Below are positions 22,855 to 28,402 of a stretch of DNA of 28,402 bases, piece by piece. The DNA lies in the NCBI GenBank assembly GCA_013054445.1, contig JAAMPI010000673.1, forward strand, positions 1 to 28,402, written 5' to 3'. Within the stretch, counting starts at the first letter, position 1. The number at the start of each line of letters is the position of its first letter. The stretch comes from Cudoniella acicularis. Taxonomy: Eukaryota; Ascomycota; Leotiomycetes; Helotiales; Helotiaceae. Below the pieces are notes generated by a model, which made no database searches, had not been told where the DNA came from, and was given only the letters and a program-made list of their open reading frames with translations. Made by a program: the position numbers and the translations under genes.

Positions 22855-24632
22855 GATGGGTGATCCGCATACTTGGGTTTTGTTCAGTGATCGCATTCGG
22901 CGCAAACGAGGATGATGGGAGCGGGAGCGAGGCATCGCGGCGTCATATATCACGAACTTTGAGCCCACCTCTGGCCTTGGAACCTTTGGTTGTACTTTAC
23001 CGCAATAATTCACGATTCTGAAAGAGAATTTTCGATACCGATACATGAGATGTGAACCGTTTTCGAGGGGCTGGAGGAACATGACTGTTGCTCCTCGTTT
23101 TGAGTACGTTTGTTTCCAATACAGACCCATACTCGAGCATACGAAATTTTCTCGCCCCGAGTAGTGAAGGTATAGCAGTAAGTCCTTTTGTCACTTCTCT
23201 CATTCCAACTTCAATATGGCCCGGATCTAGCCCCAGTGGGCATATTGCCAGTTTTTGTCACTCCCTTAAGTCTTCTCTCCTTGAAAATATCACAATTTGG
23301 TTGCCAAAGAACCAATACAGCACCGTGTTAATGGGTGACAACCAGGCCAAGATCAACGAATAGGCTGTCTTCGCTAAATTCCGCAATAGTTTTTGGTGAA
23401 ATCTCGAGGAATGCGCTGCAGCGAGCCTTGGAGTGTGAGGCGATTATGATCGGCAAGTTGATGTGGGCCTTATAATCTTCTCAGACACGGGCGTTGACGA
23501 GTGTGTCCAGTCAAGAAGAATACCCACTTCAGTCATGGTTTTAGGAATAAATGGAAAGCTTTGCGCGAGGAAGAAAAAAAGTCGATTTTAGATGTAGTGT
23601 TTCCTAGGCGCTAAATAAAAACGGGGATCGTGAAGGGTGTTCAGGTGGAGTCGAAGTCGTGCACTAGCCTCGCGTAACTCGCATTCGTATTTCTTCACAA
23701 TGCATCCACAAGGAAAGATCTCCGACGCTGCAACTCCTGGCTCTTCCTTGCGGGCCTACGAAGCTCGCGTCCCGCATGGAAATCTTCATGTGTGGCATGA
23801 TTGTACAGTGCGCCGTACAGTACATCTTCGACTTTATCAGAAAATGCGCTCTCGCACTTTGGCAATGCAGAACCCTCGCGGGATGCATCCCGGCTGAAGA
23901 CTACCATACCCACGGGTTTGGGGACTTTTAATCTACAGTATGCTTCCGTCCAGGAAAGATGTCGAACCCTCAGCCGCAAAGTTCAAAGAATGGGTCTTTG
24001 ACTCTTATGGCGGAATCATCTCGTCTTGCTTCGCAACTCTTCGACTCTCCTGCCCGACTAGGGAACCATCTCCAGGTCCATCTCCAATTCCAACTTCACC
24101 CCGCATCCGTTCAACTCGCAACCAACCGAGCCAGTGGCAACGGCTGGCCCGATCACCAGGGCTGCCCGCCTCCCACCATGAGCCACCCTGGAAACCCTCG
24201 AACGGGCGAACCCCAATGCAGGCGTGGGTGCAGAATGAGCCCATTAAGCCGAGATTGACAGCGCCTCAGCCTGTGATCTGTCGCGAGTCGCGACTTTACT
24301 CTGCAGGCGTATTCGGCTTGTGTCCTCCCTCATTGGCTGATAGTCCTGAATATTACAGAAGAGAATAAAGGAGCAGGCCGCCCTGGAAGTGAGCTCCCCA
24401 GTCTTCGGATCCGGAAACAATCGAGCCGAAGAAAGTTCTTCGTCCCTTGGGTACGTATAATGGGCTCTCGTCGCCGCTGCGCGTGAATCCTCTTCTCTGC
24501 TTCGCTCTTTGCGGTCCATTCTCTTCGTTGTACAACGCTTTAATTCTTCTTTTTTATATACGCTTGCAGGGCGTCTTTCCCCAGATTCTGCGGCATCCAG
24601 CCATTGCGGATCCACGCGAAATCGCTCCAATC
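22855..24632. other. gene-free region upstream of the MFS transporter
   Basis: About 1.8 kb. The left part holds the p24 3' UTR, and the right part (about 23600-24630) is more GC-rich and is presumably promoter and leader of the MFS gene. In frame with the MFS start, an upstream ATG exists at 24447, but its extra 62 codons are low-quality and unlike transporter N termini. A 14-bp perfect palindrome lies at 23879-23892. No separate gene is recognised. Confidence 0.45.
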
Positions 24633-26842
24633 ATGCCGGACACGCCAGACAAAGAAACGGCAAATGCCGTTGCGCCAGAGACGGAAACAACCTCCCCAGT
24701 CAATGTCGAAGAGCATAAATCAACGTCAAGACAACCTTCCCTGCATTCACACCCGTCTTCGCCAGTACCAGAGGTAGCACCTGTTTTGGGCTTTGCTGGC
24801 TTCATTGGAGAACCTACCGAGAAGGCAGAGCATGCTGCAACTGCTTTTAAGCATCACCCCAATATCGAGTTACACGAGAAGGGCCATGTCGAAGAGAAAA
24901 CCTCCCATGCGCATATTGGTGAGGAGAATGGCTCTGCCGGAACTGAAGCCCCGATGGTGAAAGAAGAGGAGAGCGAAGAGGAGGCCGAGGAGGAAGTCGT
25001 CTACCCTGGTGGCGTCACCCTTGCTCTTCTGACATTCGGTCTCTGTCTGGCTACTTTTACCGTTGCTTTAGGTAAGCTATTCCAAAAGCGAGGAATTTTT
25101 TAGCGGTGATCTGGATATCTTCGTTGGAATTTTCCGGGGTTTGGAAATATAGCTAACTTGGATTCAGATAATACTATCCTTGCAACTGCGATACCCAAGA
25201 TCACAACGGTGTTTCCTAATTCCTTGAAAGATGTCGGTTGGTATGGAAGCAGTGTAAGTATACGGCGCTGTCATTTAATTTGTGCAAATCTTTAATTCGA
25301 GCACATTTTCCTCGAAATCTCCCTTTTACTCCTCTAAACCTTGAAGCTGACAACTCCACATAGTATCTGCTTACTACTACTGCTCTTCAACCGTCATTTG
25401 GACGTATATACACATATTTCAACGTCAAGTATACTTATATATTTGCCTTGGCTTTATTTGAAGTCGGTTCAATCATTTGTGCTACGGCCCAGAATTCGGT
25501 ATCACTTATAGTCGGCCGCGCTGTAGCTGGTGCAGGAGCAAGTGCACTTTTCTCCGGAGGCATGACAATTATTGGGTTCTCAGTACCTTTACATAAACGA
25601 CCGATGTTTATCGCCTCTATGTCGAGTATGTTTGGGATATCATCTGTTGTTGGGCCTCTACTCGGTGGTGCGTTTACGGACAGACTGACATGGAGGTGGT
25701 GCTTTTGGGTAATTCACCATTTCTCGAATAACATTTATATCAACTAACGGCTCTCAGATTAATCTCCCCTTTGGGGCAATTGCAATTGCCACTGTTGCAA
25801 TATTTTTCAAACCTCCACCACGAAAGGACAGTGGCCTCAGTGTGAAGCAGCGAATCTTGGATATCGATCTCGTTGGCGCTTTCTTCCTAATCTGCTCAAT
25901 TGTTTGCCTCCTATTGGCGCTACAATGGGGTGGAACGACATATCCCTGGAAAGATTCGAAGGTTTGGGGCTGCCTACTTGGATTTGGTCTCTTGGTTATC
26001 GTCTTCGTCATTCAGCAATTCCGACGAGGTGAACGAGCCACAATTCCACCAAGAATTCTCTCTCAGAGGACAGTCTTATTTTCAAGTCTGTTTTCTTGCT
26101 TCTTGTCAATGGGGCTCTATGTCAGTAATCACCACCTCGTCCAAGTTACACTTCACTAATCTCTATCAAGGTCCACATCTACTTCCTCCCCTTCTATTTC
26201 CAAGCTGTCAAGGATACTACAGCTGAAGGTTCTGGTATACGCACCATACCATATCTTGCTTCTATTATTGTCGCGTCTATCATCGTTGGCGCAGGTATCA
26301 CCACCATTGGCACTTACAAACCTTTCATGATCTGTGGCGCCGCTGTTTTCACCGTCGGTGCTGGTCTCTTCTATCTACTCAAAGTGGACTCAAGCGCTGG
26401 AAAATGGATTGGTTTCCAACTACTTTCAGGCTTCGGTGCAGGAGCTGGCGTGCAGATTCCGTTTATTGCGGTACAGGTGGTCTTGAATGCGAAGGATATG
26501 CCTACGGGTAATGCCATTGCCATATTCTTCAACTCACTTGGTGGTGCGATCTCGATCTCGATTGCACAGAACGTCTTCAGCAACGGCCTGTACAAATACG
26601 TCCCTATCTATGCGCCCGAGGTTCCCGTTCAAGTCGTGGTCCAGGCTGGAGCAACTAGTCTGAGAGCTGCAGTCAACGCTGTGAGTCCAGGCAGTCTCGA
26701 AGGAGTGCTGAATGGATATATGAAGGCATTGAACCAGTCTTTTGTTATTGCCATTGCGACAGGTGGCTTGGCGACTTTTTTTGCGTGCTTTGTGGAGTGG
26801 AGGAGTGTTAAAGGGAAGAAGCTGACTCCAGGTGGCCACTAA
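24633..26842 (+). CDS. 14-TM MFS multidrug/toxin efflux transporter (DHA2 type)
   Basis: A proton-driven exporter of the plasma membrane, of the group that contains fungal drug and toxin pumps. Exons: 24633-25071, 25168-25253, 25364-25708, 25758-26120, 26171-26842 (634 aa). The first 130 residues are cytosolic and rich in Glu, Pro, Ser and Thr, with an acidic run ([14 protein letters not shown]) just before TM1. Motif D1 appears as [13 protein letters not shown] at the first exon junction, and motif C, the antiporter signature, as [16 protein letters not shown] followed by WRWCFWINLPFGA. A typical central hydrophobic pair ([21 protein letters not shown]) marks the 14-TM class. The conserved motif A loop (after [11 protein letters not shown]) is weak. 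No secondary-metabolite synthase lies nearby in the window, so the substrate is unknown. The frame is intact. Confidence 0.93.
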
Positions 26843-28202
26843 GAGTATATTAGAAACAGACGGGGTTTATCCTTAAAAATATATGTTTGTAATTTACTTA
26901 ATCTTTTGCGTTTTGTACTCCTCGCAGCGTCGTCTAATGCGTGTTTTTGTTGCTAAGAGACTACTAGGTAGAAAGGGAGAGCAATTGGGAATTAAGGGCC
27001 AGAGATTAGAGGTGCTCAGCTGTTGAAGGAAAGTCATTAGGGATACATAACCTTACAAAAAGTTTAGAAGCTGCTGCTCCTTTTATCGTTAACGTAATTG
27101 TAAGAGGTTCAAATCTGGAGCTCAAAAGCATTGAGAGCATGAGATAGATGCTCAAGTATAGTATATAGTAGTGGGCTGGGCGATTGTCCATCTACCTAAG
27201 CACCGCCTTAAACAGCTGGAAGCCTATCATCCTGGTAGCAAATTGGCAAGCAGCAGTATTGGTAACTTGGTGATACGGCAGGTTATGGAGCACGGTTATG
27301 AGTTCAGAGAGCTCAGGACAGTTTCCTCAGTTCGGTATTTTGGTTTTGAACTTTCTAAGCGCCAGGGAAGGCAATGGCTAATTTCTAATATTGCTACATC
27401 GGTCTAGAAGAAGGTCAAGAATCTATAATAGGATAGTGATTTAGACATGTGGAGTAAGATGTTCACTGGGCTTTCCCTTCAACTCAATGATCAATCTGTA
27501 ATTTACATCAACGAATCAAGGTGGTTTCTTACTGTGGCATAATAGTAAATTAAACTGGACTACTGTAGCGACCCGAAACTTAAAAAATACGCAATTAAGT
27601 ACTGTTTAAAAAATGCCGTGTATTAACGAAAGTTGTTAGTGTTGCATATGAAGTTGTTACCCCAGATGCTCGGTTGCATCTTATCTAATCAACACTTTAG
27701 ACTTCTCCTGATCTCAACCACGATGACTCTCAACGACCCAAAACAATCCACAACCTCTTGTACATCGCGCTTGTCAACTGCACTTCAGATGCAATTTCTG
27801 TCAGCACGTTCTATGCGAAAATAGCACCAGTAAATTCTCTTCCAGTTTTTTTTTCCTCGCGCATTTCAATTTCAGCCTCATAACATCGTTCCCCGCATGA
27901 CGACACACATATTAACGCCAAGTCATTTAACCCACCTCCTTACCAACAGTAGGTGCAGAGCTAAACCGCAAAGTTTTGCAATGACAGCTCGAGATGGTCT
28001 GGAGCTATTGCTATGTAGGTCTACAGTAATCAAGGCACGTAGTTCGTGGTCAAGTAGCGTGGAAAGAAAACCTCTCTGCTCCTTTGTTCCTCCTAGTCAA
28101 TTGCTCTCTGCTTTCGCTCCCATTCTTCCTTTCCTATCCCAGTATCGTTTGTCTCTTTCAAACCTCAATTCTTTATCAATCAACTCCCTTTCCGATACAA
28201 CA
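26843..28202. other. gene-poor region downstream of the MFS gene
   Basis: About 1.4 kb. It begins with the MFS 3' UTR. An AT-rich middle contains an unexplained 78-codon frame (listed separately). From about 28060 it turns pyrimidine-rich, as expected for the promoter and leader of the gene starting at 28203. No RNA gene is visible; a GGTTCAAATCT phrase near 27106 lacks a pairing T-stem. Confidence 0.45.
27171..27407 (+). pseudogene. unrecognised 78-codon frame, possibly remnant coding DNA
   Basis: A frame of 78 codons (MGWAIVHLPKHRLKQLEAYH at its start) with a protein-like mix of residues, followed after several stops by a second short frame near 27450-27540 that contains VIYINESRWF. The second phrase loosely recalls the Asp-Glu-Ser/Thr block of Tc1/mariner transposases, but key residues do not match well enough to claim it. 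There is no upstream promoter-like sequence. It may be a decayed mobile-element piece or chance. Confidence 0.2.
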
Positions 28203-28402
28203 ATGTTAGCATCCAAAACCACACGGCTCGCAGCAGCCCGCAGCATACTTCGCACTCCATCCCGTCCTTCACCACTATCCCTCGCCGTCCGCCGTCAGGC
28301 TTCGTCGCAAAGCACCGCCGCAAAGGCAGGCGGGTCCTCAGGCCTCGTAGGTGGTCTCGCAGGAGGCGCCTTAGTATTCCTCGTAAACCGCCCTCCTCCC
28401 CA
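28203..28402 (+). CDS. 5' part of a probable mitochondrial protein, cut by the window edge
   Basis: The ATG at 28203 follows a C/T-rich leader and an AACA context. The first 35 residues (MLASKTTRLAAARSILRTPS...) contain many Arg, Ser, Ala and Leu and no acid, and RRQASSQ is a plausible processing site; this is a mitochondrial presequence. A Gly-rich hydrophobic stretch follows (GLVGGLAGGALVFL), probably a membrane segment. GTAAAC at about 28383 could be an intron donor, since the sequence turns to Pro-rich there. The family cannot be fixed from this much. Confidence 0.65.
   Translation, partial: MLASKTTRLAAARSILRTPSRPSPLSLAVRRQASSQSTAAKAGGSSGLVGGLAGGALVFLVNRPPP

Noticed and set aside
24447..24632. 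Upstream in-frame start of the MFS gene
   Set aside because: The added residues contain stray hydrophobic and Cys-rich runs unlike transporter tails; the ATG at 24633 opens the expected acidic tail.
22855..24632. Several open frames of 70-140 codons on both strands upstream of the MFS gene
   Set aside because: They overlap one another, show no family motifs, and cannot be joined by plausible introns.
27061..27120. tRNA B-box-like GGTTCAAATCT
   Set aside because: The flanks do not form a T-stem and no A-box or acceptor stem lies at the right distance.

Overview
The window reads as nuclear DNA of a filamentous ascomycete (Pezizomycotina; a Leotiomycetes/Helotiales origin is my guess from overall protein flavour, not shown). 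Reasons: nearly every gene is cut by short introns of about 49-110 nt with GT...CTAAY...AG signals, the proteins have fungal architectures (14-TM drug efflux MFS, Ure2-like GST, fungal NDC80 and PEX14), and a gene-free AT-rich stretch shows the dinucleotide bias left by repeat-induced point mutation (RIP).

Layout: 1-4299 is almost gene-free (a possible minus-strand gene start at the left edge, a RIP-like relic around 2885-3350, then the leader of the first gene). 4300-5872 (+) HMG-CoA synthase (mevalonate pathway). 6409-7852 (-) HSL-type alpha/beta hydrolase. 8665-9895 (-) PEX14, the peroxisomal docking protein, head to head with 10289-12695 (+) NDC80, the kinetochore protein; they share a 393-bp promoter with two CACGTG boxes. 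13276-14855 (+) two-RRM SR-type splicing factor. 15321-16725 (-) NAPE-PLD-like metallo-beta-lactamase-fold phospholipase. 18114-19095 (+) glutathione S-transferase. 20769-21479 (-) ARF1 GTPase, head to head with 22084-22854 (+) a p24/emp24 cargo receptor; both act in COPI/COPII traffic. 24633-26842 (+) 14-TM MFS efflux transporter. 28203 to the right edge (+) the start of a probable mitochondrial protein.

Most genes are housekeeping genes and do not form an obvious cluster. I found no previously undescribed system. The strongest anomaly is that three of the ten complete genes (HMG-CoA synthase, the hydrolase and the GST) carry one small frame-breaking indel each, at or beside short C or G runs, while the other seven are intact. 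In HMG-CoA synthase the break falls exactly on the catalytic-histidine motif. Because that gene is normally essential, base-calling error in the source assembly is the first explanation; real lesions are the alternative. Other points of interest are a 439-nt intron cutting the SR pseudo-RRM signature, tandem splice-site choices, a C-terminal sorting signal carried by a tiny last exon, and a possible longer N-terminal form of the GST.
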